This document shows, one piece after another, positions 36,447 to 48,014 of a DNA stretch of 64,000 nucleotides. The stretch comes from Haemaphysalis longicornis. Lineage: Eukaryota; Arthropoda; Arachnida; Ixodida; Ixodidae. The notes beneath the pieces were generated by a model that worked only from the letters and a program-made list of their open reading frames with translations, did no database searches and had not been told where the DNA came from. Every line of letters starts with the position of its first letter. The first letter of the stretch is position 1. The stretch spans positions 280,919,717 to 280,983,716 of the forward strand of contig CM023448.1 in NCBI GenBank assembly GCA_013339765.2. Reading direction: 5' to 3'. A program made the position numbers and the translations under genes.

Positions 36447-36672
36447 TTGATTGATTATGAGGTTTAACGCGCCGACGCAACGCAGGCGATGAGGCGCGCC
36501 GTAGTGGAGGGCTCCGGATTAATTCTGACAACCTGGGGATCTTTAACGTGCCCCGAAATCTCGAACACGCGGGCGTTTCCGCTTTTCGCCTCTATGAGAA
36601 AAGCGGCCGCCGCGGCCGGGAATCGAGCCCTCGTCCTTGGGCTCAGCAGCACAAGGCCTGGCCTTACCCACT
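36447..36672 (-). mobile_element. tRNA-derived SINE, copy 1 (eroded head)
   Basis: It is nearly collinear with 43082-43323: tail with tgattgatt, then gcgccgacgcaacgcaggcg, gagggctccggattaattct, ggggatctttaacgtgcc, aaaagcggccgccg. The B box is readable on the - strand (gctcgattccc, about 36621-36631). The A box is damaged, and the segment beyond it (36660-36672) no longer matches. Confidence 0.88.
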
Positions 36673-36963
36673 TCCGCGAATTTTTTGCCGCACGTGTAGC
36701 ACGAATACCAGACGGCTATAGTTGCAACTTCCTGGGAGATATCTCCACATACGCAGGAATCTGTGTATGTGGAGAAAACATACTTATTTTAGCTTGGAAA
36801 TTTTGTGTCGATACTCTTTTAAAGGCACGCTCCAATTTTCGTGAATGTACACGTGTTTTACCTTCAATCTGCCCAAGGCTACACCTGTGCGCTAAGCAAT
36901 GCTGATATCAATGAACCGTGCCGCCACTCGTTGCAGTTTGGAAATGTTTTTTCCCGGTCTATA

Positions 36964-37110
36964 CCGTAAGACCTCGTTATAACAAAATCGCTTTATTCGC
37001 AACCTCGCTTTATTCGAACTTTTTCCTGGTTCCCATTGCATTGCATCTAAATCAAATCATTCTGACACAGTGTCGCCTGATGCGAGTACTTTGTTATAAC
37101 GATGGTTTGC
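36964..37110. mobile_element. pogo-like left end, truncated
   Basis: ccgtaagacctcgttataac after TA (36962-36963) matches the CAGTAAGACCTCG style of a pogo inverted end with one change. Subterminal tttattcg repeats follow, and ttgttataacgatgg lies at 37090. No right end was found. Confidence 0.45.
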
Positions 37111-39640
37111 AGTGTTTCGTTCTCAGGCTCGCTTTTTTTGGAAGGCACGTAGATGGCGCTAGCGGTTTTTCGCGCTGGGAAAAATCACTGCAGCACGTTA
37201 AGCGCGGGTGACCGAACCCATCAATACGCGATGATATACTAGTCAAAGAATGCGACGCATTAACATTTGGCAGACCAGACGAGGCCTTCGTAATTTTACC
37301 AGTTCCGACGTACTAAACTGTAACGTACTGCAGTGGCCTTCCGCTGCTGCGCACGTTCTGTCATCTAATCGGTAGCCCCCTTTAGTGCGGCCCGCCTCAG
37401 TCCTTCACAGCCTTCTTTTTTTTTTTTTTTTTTCCTATGAGTAAGCCCTGGGCTTAACTTAGGCCTCAGGCTTAAGTCGTACGAGCAAACAGGACTAGAT
37501 ATATATTTAGCGCGTTATCAGCTCCCCCTCATAATTTTTTTGTTCGTCTGGTGTGTGGAGGGTAGACAGCTCTCCCGTAGGCGCAGAGCACAAACCTTCC
37601 ATGAGTATCCCCGTACGTCTTCCACTATTACGATTATTACAATCTTATTTGCGCACTTCCGGTAATTACCGAGAGGGTCGCAGCCGTAAAATGACCCTAT
37701 AATGTCCACTGAAGTGGGTGACCGTGCAGTAAGAAGGATATTCACGCAGTTATAACACACGCTCCTATTCCTTGGCGTCCCCCCCCCCCCCCCCCCCAGC
37801 CTCGTTTTTTTTTTCTATCTTTTTTAGGAAGGACTTAGCCGAGCCTTATGTTGAGTTATACGATGTCCGTTGTCTTGTAACTGAAACCACGAGCTTGGTT
37901 TCGCTGTGCCGAAAGTGCATATATCCGCGGTTTCCCGAAATGCGCACACGTATAACGCCTCGAAGAAATAGGAACAGCGGAGTCCTGCTTCGAATTCCTG
38001 GCGTCGTATTGCTCAGCTCTTGCTCGCGGTATGCTATGTTGACGGCTCGTGTTGATGCCCTTGTACGCGCCTATGACGGGGAACAAAGGAGGAATAAAGT
38101 CTAAAAGAGGCGCATGAAGACGCACTCCTGCGCTGTCGCACATTTGGTATGAATTTTAAGCGTTTCTTACAATGGCAGTGGAGGGACAGCTGGGGCCTTA
38201 ATGTCCCTAGCATAATTTTTTATGCTAAATATATCTCAACGACATGACCGGATTTTCATGAAGCCAGTTCAGTTTTTCGTGGAAAGTTCGAGCCGAAAGC
38301 GGAATAAATTTCGGCCTTGGCGGCGCTGAAGAGGTGCTCAAAAAATTAAAGCAAACTGACCTTCATTGCTTTCGACGCACCTGCTACGAAAACAATTACA
38401 CCATGTTTTGGCATTAGAACAACACGCAACTATGCAAAATTTAATTAGGCCGGTCAAATCAGACATGCATTTGATAAACAGGCGACATGAATTCGGGGCT
38501 GTACCACCACGGGGGCACGTATCCAGTTTTTCGTCTATACAAACCTCCTCAGAGCCGCATTCCCCCTCTACCCACCCCTCTCTCCGAAAGTGCCTACAGC
38601 GTTACCTCCAAATAGAAGGCTTGTCCTTCTTCCTTCATTTACAAGTGCCGCATTTCTTTCCACTTCGTGTAAGGTGTCTGCACTTTCGGCGGAGCTTGAG
38701 ATGATCACAGACACACACACACAAAAAAAGAGCAGCAACTTTCTGGGCTCGATATTTACAGATAAGAACAAAAAATTGGCTGGCGATTGCGATACTCCCT
38801 AATGGGATATTTGGGCGCAGCTGTTAAGCTGTTTTGACTGTGCAAATTTTAGCTGTGCAAAATATGTTGAGGCAAAGAATTTCAGACGGACATATTTGTA
38901 TGGGTTACGGAAAACTTGTATTTTCAATGGCTGACGAAGCACATGCACCTCGCTCATTGCTCAGCACTCACTCGGGGTTCTGGCGTCGGCGGTACTGGGC
39001 CTCCGCTCTGGCAGATCGTTTAGCTGCAGCGGCTGACAAAGTGCACGACCGGTTGCCTCACTCGCAGTTCAGCACTCACTGCTGGTGGCTGCAGTGCTCT
39101 GTTCTCTCGACGGCAGCTATGGTGAGCCTCTGCGGCGGCGACGCGAGGTGCGTCTCATAATAAGGGACTGCGGCGTCCCTTCGACCGCACATCGTAGTCA
39201 CGCGCACGCCCCCCTCACGTTTTCGCCAAGCGTCGCGCCGTCGAGCGCCTCGTGCGGTCACGTCATACTGCCACCTCTCCACCCCCACCGCACACTTTCG
39301 GAGAGCGCTGGCTCGCGCCGCCACGGTGAACCGCCCTTTCCTCCCAACTTCGCGACACTCTCCTCCTTTGCTTTCTTTCACTCGTCGGTCTTCCCATCGT
39401 TTGCTCGGTCACGATGACGCCGCCGCGGATGAGCCCAGGGACGGGCGCCAAAGGGCTGCGCCCTAAAACATAGCCGGCGCAAATACCTGTTACTGCATGC
39501 AATTTACGTGGTGGGTGATTTGCGCGGTGCATTCCGCTCTCGACATTCCCGTTCCTAGCAGCGCACTGCCGGGCAGGGCCGTGGTAAAGGGCTATCGTGG
39601 CGTACACACGCATTACTTTCGTTATGATATATAGCCACTA
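37111..39640. other. no gene seen; GC-rich 39060-39430
   Basis: Poly-T lies at about 37416-37432 and poly-C at about 37782-37797. The GC-rich block 39060-39430 has open frames on both strands but no domain. Confidence 0.4.
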
Positions 39641-39913
39641 AATGACGTCGTTCCTGACGGGGTCCGCATCAAAACAGTTCATTTTAACGGGAAACTTTAA
39701 TTCGCAGGACAATAACGTCATTCATTCATTCGCGGGAATTGTCCTTATTTTGGCGCCAAAATATGTCGGGCAGAGTGTTATGCGAATAGCGTTGGGAACC
39801 GCGAACGTTTTACATACATGCAATACAACACAATTTCTCAGCGATGTCCAATAATTTTGTTTGTTTGTTATACTTTGTCATCCCAGCAAACCGAACATGC
39901 CTTCATTCCCCAG

Positions 39914-40077
39914 CAAGACCCTCTGCAATGCTTCTTGACTACGTTCTGTTTGTTGACAATTGTTGAAACATAACGTAGTGACGTAGTCAACAAGCCACGT
40001 TATGTTTGTTGACTACGTTATGAAAGCATTAAGGATTTAGAAAAAAAGTTGAAAAGAGTGTTGCAGGGTCCCTTTAA
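39914..40077. mobile_element. short foldback derivative of the 48-kb TIR element
   Basis: The right end (gtgttgcagggtcccttt, ending 40077) matches the right end of the 48015-48717 element, including gatttagaaaaaa and gactacgtt. The left edge aagaccctctgcaatgcttc resembles its left end. The inside is itself an inverted repeat: aaacataacgt (39965-39975) and acgttatgttt (39999-40009). Confidence 0.5.
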
Positions 40078-40385
40078 GAATCGGGAATCGTGTTCGTGGT
40101 GTTCAATATAAAAATTGTGCACACGAATGGATAGATCTGAGGGCCACTATGCGGTATTTTACAGTGAAGCTGTGTATGGCTAGGGTCTCGCACTATTTTC
40201 GCGTGTCCGTGAGCAAAAATCCCAGCGCTGTGCGTGTAAAAGCCAGCATTGTTCTCGGTTGTCTGCGTGTCATCCATCAGTGTCTTTTGAGTGCTGTCAG
40301 CGTACCAATACAATGACCGGTTGCTACAAGCCTCTGCGGCAGTGCCGCAAAAACGAAGGCGGGTAGTGTTTGAATATGCGTTGCG

Positions 40386-40640
40386 ATGGGGAGGCCACGC
40401 GTGGTTGGAACTCCCGAAGTGCAGCGTGCGTGCGAGGAGAAACGGCAGGAACAGCGACGGGAATGTGAGAAGCGACGGCGTGCGGCGGAAAAGAACGACG
40501 CCGAAGATCGTGCTTGGGCTCGGTCGCAAGCGACAGAACAGACAGGGTGGCGCGTGTCGCTAAGCGGAAAGCGCGGCGAAGACACACGCATGCTGCCAAA
40601 GTGGGAAACTTTAGCGGAGCGAACGCGACATTCAAGATAG
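40386..40640 (+). CDS. 84-codon basic/acidic ORF, GRPR start, unknown
   Basis: An ATG-started frame of 84 codons begins MGRPRVVGTPEVQ, in which GRPR is the core of an AT-hook DNA-binding motif. A strongly charged stretch rich in Arg, Glu and Gln (residues about 14-50) follows and would form a single long helix. The predicted protein has no membrane segment or signal peptide. Frames like this, starting MGRPR and followed by TPE and charged helix, recur in tick repeats as far as memory goes, so it may be a piece of an unclassified mobile element rather than a host gene. No function is assigned. Confidence 0.35.
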   Translation: MGRPRVVGTPEVQRACEEKRQEQRRECEKRRRAAEKNDAEDRAWARSQATEQTGWRVSLSGKRGEDTRMLPKWETLAERTRHSR

Positions 40641-41790
40641 TCTTCCTGGATGGACAGTCCGGATTTAGTTGTGGAGTGTGTCATCGGTTGTCTCGTTCGT
40701 CTCACGCACGCGGGTCGTCTCGTGCGGCAGACACGTCGGATGTGCACGACGTTGTGGCTTTTAACCGACATGTCCTGCTTTTTAGTAGGAACCACGCAAT
40801 TTTTGCGACAATTCCGTATCGATCTCCTGCAGCGTGTTCGCTCCCAGTACTTCGAGTATCTGCGCATAACCGCAGTTTACAGCTTCGCTGGAAAACCGAC
40901 TCCTCAGAGTGCGCGTCTGGCCAGAAGCCGCGTACCCGTGCGGCACGAGCCCGCCTGTCAGGGCTAGCGAGCGCGGACGTGACCGCTGCACCGGAAGGCG
41001 CCCTGTGAGGAGTCGCTCCCGGGAGTCGCGGCGTGCGCACGCCTGACAGAAACAGGCCGTTTGGCGCCGGGTTGGCGTAAACAGGAATGCCGCCTTTCGC
41101 GGAAGAGTGATTATTTTGTACACTGGCTCCCTTGTTTGGACCCTTCACTTGTCGCCCTTTGTAGGCCGCGTAGCTCGCGAACGCTGCTCGGGCGCAGGCG
41201 TTCGCTTGTTTTGATCTCCCTAGTCGGAAAACAGGTGCACGCCGCATGAGCAGCGTCTATGCCGCGCCATTCATTGCATTCACCTTGCGCGAGACCCAAG
41301 CAAGTGTGCGCACCTGACACGGCCAATGCGCTTACATCGCCATATTTCGTGCGCGCGATAAATTAGTTGCGAAATAGAGGAGAAATACAGAAGCCATGCC
41401 CCATAGCGATTTGTTTTTTGTTGTCGTTGTTTTCCGCATCTGCGCTTATGTCCCTTAAATTGTGGATTTCGTCTGTCGCAAACAAACCCACTGGTACTTT
41501 CCATACTTTGCAGTCTAACCACATGCATGGTAGGCCTGTAACGGGATGGTGTGTTAAACTAGATGAATCTTCGTGGTGCGGATCCGGGGTTATCATCGAA
41601 TGCATTTATAAAAGCTCTTCGCCGCCCTTGCGTAGACGGCAAGGAAATATTCGCTGATAAATAATCATGAAACGTCACGACACCGCAGAAACGGAAGCTC
41701 AAAAATAGAATCAGTTGTTCGTTGCACAAAATGCTAATGATGCGGGCTCTCCAGGGAAACAACGGCACAATGGTTCCCTGGAACGAAAAT
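40641..41790. other. no gene seen
   Basis: Overlapping frames on both strands (for instance 40650-40967 + and 40702-41247 -) show no known domain. Confidence 0.4.
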
Positions 41791-41796
41791 TTAGTA

Positions 41797-42664
41797 CAGT
41801 GAACTCTTGTTAAGACGAACTGGAAGGGACCATGGTAATTTGTTCGTCTTATCAGGAGCCCTCCCCAAAAAAGAATCGGCAACACGCCCAGGTGCATGCA
41901 AATATCTTGCTGCAAAGCTGTGAATGAAGCATACTTACAATGGAGGAAAAAGAAAAAAAATCCTTTATTTGAGTGCAGAACTTGATAGAAGACTCTTCAA
42001 GTGCTCTTGCCTGGTTTTATCCAGTCCAAGCGGCGACGAAGAGTGTACACCCGCTACCTCAAGAGACAGCGCAGCAGATGACAGAGGGAACTCCTGGCTT
42101 TCTCGGCGGTGATGCGGTGGGACTCGCGACGCGAACCGACGCGAACTCACATGCTCCCGCTGAGAAACAGCATTGGCCAGGAGAGCTGCTACGCTCGCGA
42201 ACAGGAAGTCTTCGTCGTCGGTTTTTTTTTTTTTTTACTTTATTTATCCTCCTGTTTTGCTCCTCTCTCCTCCAGAGCAGAGCGACCATAAAACTCTCTC
42301 TCACTATTTTTTTCTTTGCTTTGCCGCTGGCTCCGAGGGTTGAAGGGTGGGAGAAGTGGTAGCTTCATCCGCGTCTTTTTTTCTCGCTTCCTTCCTTCCT
42401 CCGCGGCGCGAATTCGCTTGTCGTTGCGATTTTCTTTTACTTTTCTTTCATCTGGTCGCGTAAATGCCCCGCCGCACCCCGCCAAGACTGCCGTATTCGC
42501 TACCCAGAATCTCCAGTAGTGGTGGTCACTCCGAAAGTTTTACGCTGTTCGTCTTAGGGGGATTTTTTGCATTGGGTCTACGGAAAACCACACAAACGTT
42601 TTCAGGTTGTTCGGCATAAGCGAAAATTCGTCTTAACCGAGTTCGTCTTAACGGGACTTTATTG
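41797..42664. mobile_element. pogo/Tigger-like element, 868 bp
   Basis: The left end CAGTGAACTCTTGTTAAGAC and the inverted right end share GTTAAGACGAACT and the CA start, flanked by TA on both sides (41795-41796 and 42665-42666). The subterminal motif ttcgtctta recurs near both ends. No transposase motif could be identified inside. Confidence 0.82.
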
Positions 42665-43081
42665 TATGGAAAAAGTGCATGAACAGCACCTGTAACTTCG
42701 TATAACGTCTGAAGGATGTGTATGAAGGACTCAATAAATTATCCAGTTTTGCAGGGGCTCTTTTTTAATTAATGCGAAAACGTTCCGTCAACTCAGTCCC
42801 CTTTTTCCTTTTCTTGGCCAAAAATAAATACTTTTAGGAAAAAAGTGATTTCGCAAGCTTAAATCCCATTCGTGCTTCTGTAATCTCCGCCGGATTGCAA
42901 CCCCCCCCCCCCCCCCCCTCCTCGATATCTTTGGATGTTGCACATCCCTGTCCATGTGCACAGGGGTGGCGCAAGGGTGGCATTTAGTGACAATCTGAGG
43001 TTGCTAAGAGTACGGACTTTTTTTCTCATACTGAGAAGAGGCACTGTTTTGACTGCACACATTGCATGCCCATCTTATACA

Positions 43082-43323
43082 GATTGATTGATTGATTGTC
43101 GGATTTAACGCGCCGACGCAACGCAGGCGATGAGGCGCGCCGTGGTGGAGGGCTCCGGATTAATTTTGACCACCTGGGGATCTTTAACGTGCGCCGAAAT
43201 CTCGTACACACGGGCGTTTTTGCTTTTCGCCTCCATCAGAAAAGCGGCCGCCGCAGCCGGGAATCGAACTTGCGACTCGTGCTCAGCAGCGCAACGCCTT
43301 AGCCACTGAGCCACCGCGGCGGG
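43082..43323 (-). mobile_element. tRNA-derived SINE, copy 2 (full length)
   Basis: Read on the - strand: A box ggtggctcagtggctaaggc (about 43296-43315), B box agttcgattccc (43259-43270), a SINE body of about 160 nt, and a tail of four aatc units (43083-43098). The head looks derived from a tRNA. Its body gives an open frame that recurs at 36464-36652, which is a repeat shadow and not a protein. Similar SINEs are known from ixodid ticks. Confidence 0.92.
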
Positions 43324-43699
43324 ATTTATCCAGAACGTGAGGGCAACGAAACACGGAGGCAATGAAACATTTTGGCACTACTACTGGTGGGTCTGTTCGG
43401 TGGTCGTTCACAAGTTACTCACCAGCAGTAATTGTTGGTGGTTCGCTGGTTACTCTTCGAGCTTCGCGATCGCTGCGCCTCCTGTCGCCGCTTCTCCGTG
43501 GCGTTTACGGGAGGAGCGCTGCGCGGCTGATAGGGGCTCATGCAAAGTTTTGGTTCTCTTTCGCTTCTTTTTGCCTTTCCCTGCCCTAAATAACTTGTTA
43601 TGGTGATGTCTGTAAGTAAATAGTACGTTTAGGGCACTTCGAAAAACAGACGCGTCTTGGTTAAGTGCTCGAACGCCAACGGCGTCGGCTACGGCAGCA

Positions 43700-44100
43700 G
43701 CATACCACCACTGTCCCCTCCGAATACGTCAGGCACAAGTGAATTCTATTGTCGCCTCGTTCAGACCTGATACTGGGACAGTGAGAGGTTGGTTTACTTT
43801 TGCAGCGCGTACAACGAATGTGGCAACATGCCATGTAACAGAAGACACCAAACATGTCATCTGTACCTGTCCAAACTTCACAGTGCCAAGGCAGACTCTC
43901 CAAACATCTATGTGTATACCACACAACGCAGGCCTTGAACTAAGGGCAGTTATGGGCCCTTGGTCGGACCCACGCCAGGCCGTACGGGCTACCAAAGCTC
44001 TGCTGGTGTTCTTGCGTAGTACTGGCCTGGAATAAGTGCTGTGATGAACTTAACTTCAAAACTCTGTGTATGTGCTTGAACACTCGTGTGCATTACCTCG

Positions 44101-44135
<35 letters not shown>

Positions 44136-44141
44136 TTTCAG
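43700..44141 (+). pseudogene. LINE remnant: C-terminal end of the ORF2 protein, (TTAT)n tail
   Basis: The + strand frame 43739-44035 carries KHVICTCPNFTVPRQTL, then LRAVMGPWSDP and KALLVFLRSTGLE before the stop. In R1/LOA-type and related non-LTR retrotransposons the protein ends with a zinc-knuckle-like H...C.C motif, a GPWP-type motif and a short ALL.FL..TGL helix, in this order. About 60 nt after the stop comes a (TTAT)n tract (44099-44139), a plausible LINE tail. The reverse transcriptase domain is missing, so this is a 5'-truncated copy. Confidence 0.75.
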
Positions 44142-44233
44142 TTCACAGACTCTCATGTTTTCGTTCCCTCATATGGCGTAGCATGCTAAGCGATATGGCT
44201 CGGCTAACCTCGCTTTTAACCATTAAATGCATC

Positions 44234-44282
44234 GCTCTCTCTCTCTCTCTTCCTCTCTCCTCTCTCTCCTCCTCTCTCCTCT

Positions 44283-44321
<39 letters not shown>

Positions 44322-44333
44322 GTCTCTCTCTCG

Positions 44334-44364
<31 letters not shown>

Positions 44365-44388
44365 TCTCTCTCTCTCTCTCTCTCTCTT
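44234..44388. repeat. (CT)n microsatellite
   Basis: CT repeats with several TCC, CG and CA interruptions. Confidence 0.96.
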
Positions 44389-44522
44389 TGTTTCGAATAT
44401 ATACGCCGTATAGAAAAATGTGTTTCGGGGATGTGATTACCCAATACCTGACAATAAATTGTGCCTTTTATGGGAATATAAGCCACATGAAAATGTTAAG
44501 TATATTCCAAGGCCGTGGTTCG

Positions 44523-44981
44523 TTAAATATGTGCCCATTCACGGCTGTCGTCCGGGTTGGTTCCGCGGTGACGGTGTGGGCGGCGAGAAGCCGGCAAGCG
44601 CGGCTTTCTCCCGCGGAGGCGCTCTCGTGGTTTGCGGTGACACGGCCGTGAGTAGGTCGGAAACACCCGACCCGTCTTGAAACACGGACCAAGGAGTCGA
44701 ACATGTGCGCGAGTGAATGGATCTCGTGAAACCCAAAGGCGTAATGAAACGTGAAGGCCCTTCGCGGGCCGCGTTGCGATCCCGCGGACCGCGCAGGTGT
44801 CCGATCCAGGAAGCAGCAACGGCCCGTCCCAGGCGCTCTCTTGTCGCTGTGGGGCGGAGCGTGAGCGCACACGTTGGCACCCGAAAGATGTTGAACTATG
44901 CCCGGGCAGGACGAGGCCAGAGGAAACTCTGGTGGAGGTCCGAAGCGATTCTGACGTGCAAATCGATCGTCCGACCCGGGT

Positions 44982-45014
<33 letters not shown>

Positions 45015-45289
45015 TAGTTCCCTCCGAAGTTTCCCTCAGGATAGCTAGCGCTCGATGGGAGAGCAGTCGCACCTGGTAAAGCGAATGATTAGAGGCATTG
45101 GGGTCGAAACGTCCTCAACATATTCTCAAACTTTCAATGGGTGTGTGGGAGGCCTTCTGGGTTTGAGTCCTCCCGCTGCGATGAGAATGCCAAGTGGGCC
45201 ACTTTTGGTAAGCAGAACTGGCGCTGTGGGATGAACCAAACGCCGGGGTAAGGCGCCCGAGTCGGAACGCTCATGAGACCTCATGAAGG
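44523..45289 (+). rRNA. 28S rRNA fragment (ectopic, degenerate)
   Basis: A + strand piece of the large-subunit rRNA from the D2 expansion region through the following conserved core. Landmarks in order are gacccgtcttgaaacacgga, aaacccaaaggcgtaatgaa, ggagcgtgagcgcacacgtt, gaaactctggtggaggtccg, tctgacgtgcaaatcgatcg, gtataggggcgaaagac, ttccctccgaagtttccctc, tggtaaagcgaatgattaga and gtaagcagaactggcgctgt. It has decayed: the motif tagtagctggttccc is shortened to tagtatagttccc, and single-base changes occur elsewhere. Neither the 5' part of 28S nor anything after the catgaagg region is present, so this is a dispersed pseudogene, not a working rDNA unit. Open frames on both strands across it are shadows. 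Confidence 0.93.
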
Positions 45290-48010
45290 ACAGTTAATGA
45301 AACCACGGGAAAAATAAATGGTCAGCTAAGTCCGGAAGCAACAGAACAGCTCGTACGGGAATGAAAAAAACCCACTGCAGCGTCGGAAATGCTAAAGACG
45401 TTTGTCGAAACTTAAGCAAATTGGTGCTCATTAGACCAACTAGATGCGAAATGCACCGATATTTTGTTAAGACATGGGGGCAGGGGGACGCTTAACTATC
45501 GTTGTGTACAAATGCGGAGCGAAATCAGGGAATGAACGTTTTGGTAATCACACACACGAGCTGCGCGTTCACTTTCCGTTTGTTTTTCGACTTCAACGAA
45601 CGGCTGATCACTCGGCGGACGCATTTTTTGAAGTATACAGTAAGTATACAGTAAGTACGTTCACAAGCGATAAACGGTGTCGTTGGAAGAGTGTGGTATC
45701 TGATAAGGCCATCTAATTTCAGTTTGAGCTAGATTATACAGGCTCCCTGTGTCATATGACGATGTTTCGAAGAAGCGTTTAGTCGTGGACGCGGATTACT
45801 CTCAGATAAGCCCGTGTTCGCGCTGCTCGCGGAAGGTATATGTAGCAGATAATCGATGGCGAGCGCTGACCTCGCACAAGACGACACAGCGTTATATTTT
45901 TTTGTCGTGTGCTGATTCCCGCATAGAATTTTGCATTATCCATCGTACTTATTTTGTAGAATGTTCGTGAAATTATGCCACATTGGCTTGTCCATGGTAG
46001 TGATCAATATCTGAGATTTGAAGCGTCGCTGGCATGGTCAGGTATGAGTGCTCCGCTAGATTATGTAAGCACACAAAACCGATTTCCATCGTAGTGTATA
46101 GCCATAGCATGGCCATCTGAGAAAACGCTGCTTACGGAGACACAGTTAGTAAATTTCATAGCAGTCTGAGAATGAAAATCAGCTCCACGCATATGCCCGT
46201 TTCGCGACGCCGGCCTGTCACACACGCCTGGTGCTTATACGGACCGAATGTACCACTAAGATTGAGTCAGAAACGTTTACACTCTCGTCAATACACCACA
46301 TTTGCGAACAGAGTGACTGCTGTACATAAATATGAATTTCCAGCGCATACAAACGGTCAGTCGTGAACGTGTCGCAAAAGCAGCGGTGACAGTGTGAGCT
46401 GGCCGGAGCCTCCCGCGACTACTTTGGAAACGGGCCGCTCGGGGGATTTCAGTGGCGCCCCTACATGCAGCGCTCGAGGCGTATAGCGACTAGAGCCACT
46501 AAATAAGCTACCCACCCGTGGGTCGAAGGGTCACCCGTGGTGAGCCAGCCACAGTGACCCGTCGCGGACCGCCGGGCGGGTCATCCACCGAATCTGGCAT
46601 GTCATTGAATAGTATGCGAAATACGAAATCGGCTACCGAATCAGGAATCAGGGAAGTTGCCTGGCAGAGGCGGCCGAACCGCCACCCTCTTTCGACATCA
46701 TTTGAAGCGAAGCGCTCATATACGCGGGCAAATTTTCTTGCTTGGCTTCGTCTCTCGCATTGCGAACAAGGTTTGTGCTGACTGGCCTACTTCCCCATTC
46801 TATCTTAATTGCCCTTTAGATGCGCGCCAAAGCGGGGGTAATTGGTCTTCTGGACTGGTCACCTAGGCGGAATACTAAGAGCCACACGCCATCAAAACCG
46901 ACTTCACACGCCGATGCGACGCGCCGCACGTCTGTTCATTCTTTTACATCGCTACCCACGACACTTCCCTTAGCTCGCAGTGGCAGGACTGTCGCCGCCT
47001 GGTTCGCGCCGTGAGGCCTGACTAGCTGGATCCGAGAGGCGCTGCACTGAAGCCCCAGGGATTCCCGTCTTGTGCGGCACAATTGTGGCTTCCAGGCATC
47101 GCGTGTAGCGGAAAAAAAGGCGAGACCAATTTACGGTGCGTGAGTCAGCCACGCCGACCGCGCACTTCTCTTTCCGGGAGGGCGCGACCTTTTTCTTCGG
47201 GCGGCAGGGCACGTGCCCGGAGTACGAACGCCGATTGCCAGAGTCTGTGTGAGGAGAAAGTGTATCACAAGCGGCGCTCTGGAATTTTGCCGGAATCGCC
47301 CCTCAGGGAGGATTCCGGGATGTAGACAGCCAGTTTGTTTGCACACACTTCCGAGCCGCTCCTTACGCGTCTCCTCTACGACCAGTTTGATGCTGGGCGC
47401 CAGCAACCGTTTATGGCTCTTTCTGCGGCACTCATGCCCGTACGAAGAAAAGGATTTGGAAATCTGAGAGCAGCTCTAGGACAACCGCGTTTCACGTCGG
47501 AATAGTCTGTTTTACGCGCCACATCTGTTTTTATTTTGAGTTGTATAGTGACATTTTTTTTTTTTTGTGCCGTATGAATTTGTCGCTCGAATTCACCTTA
47601 AATCGTCAAGGTGCGCACATGTGCGGCGATACGCGACCGCCACGTGTCGCACGTTACGCTCCACCAACGGCCATTTCCTCTCTCATGGACTTCTGCTCGC
47701 ATCCATTCGCCCGAACTGGCAATTCACTGCGGTCAACGATACAAATTTCCAATCGCAACGTACGCAATGTCAGCGGGGCGTTTGGCATTGCGTTATCTCC
47801 CAGCGAAACCCCCATTCAGTCAAATCGTGAACTGCGCTACTCGCCGAATTTGGGCCATTGATGAAAGGGAGTGGTCATTCGGGTGCATGGAGGAAATTCG
47901 GGTGCGTTGTTGGGGATGCCGGCCCATGGGAAAGTTTCGGTATCAGGGTAATAATCACTAATTTTATTACAGCACGCACGTAATAAATAACGCTAGCCGA
48001 ATGATGGTGC
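45290..48010. other. no gene seen
   Basis: A doubled phrase agtatacagtaagtatacag is at 45634-45653. A diverged relative of the 941/1941 repeat may lie at 47820-47900 (cgccgaatttg, gtggtcattcggg). Overlapping frames near 46500-47470 show no domain. Confidence 0.4.
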
Positions 48011-48014
48011 CTTA

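Noticed and set aside
36742..36775. 11-bp inverted repeat tctccacatac / gtatgtggaga
   Set aside because: Short, in unique AT-balanced sequence, and expected at this rate in 64 kb.
44523..45008. Long - strand and + strand frames of 110-160 codons
   Set aside because: They lie wholly within the 28S rRNA fragment and are shadows of it.
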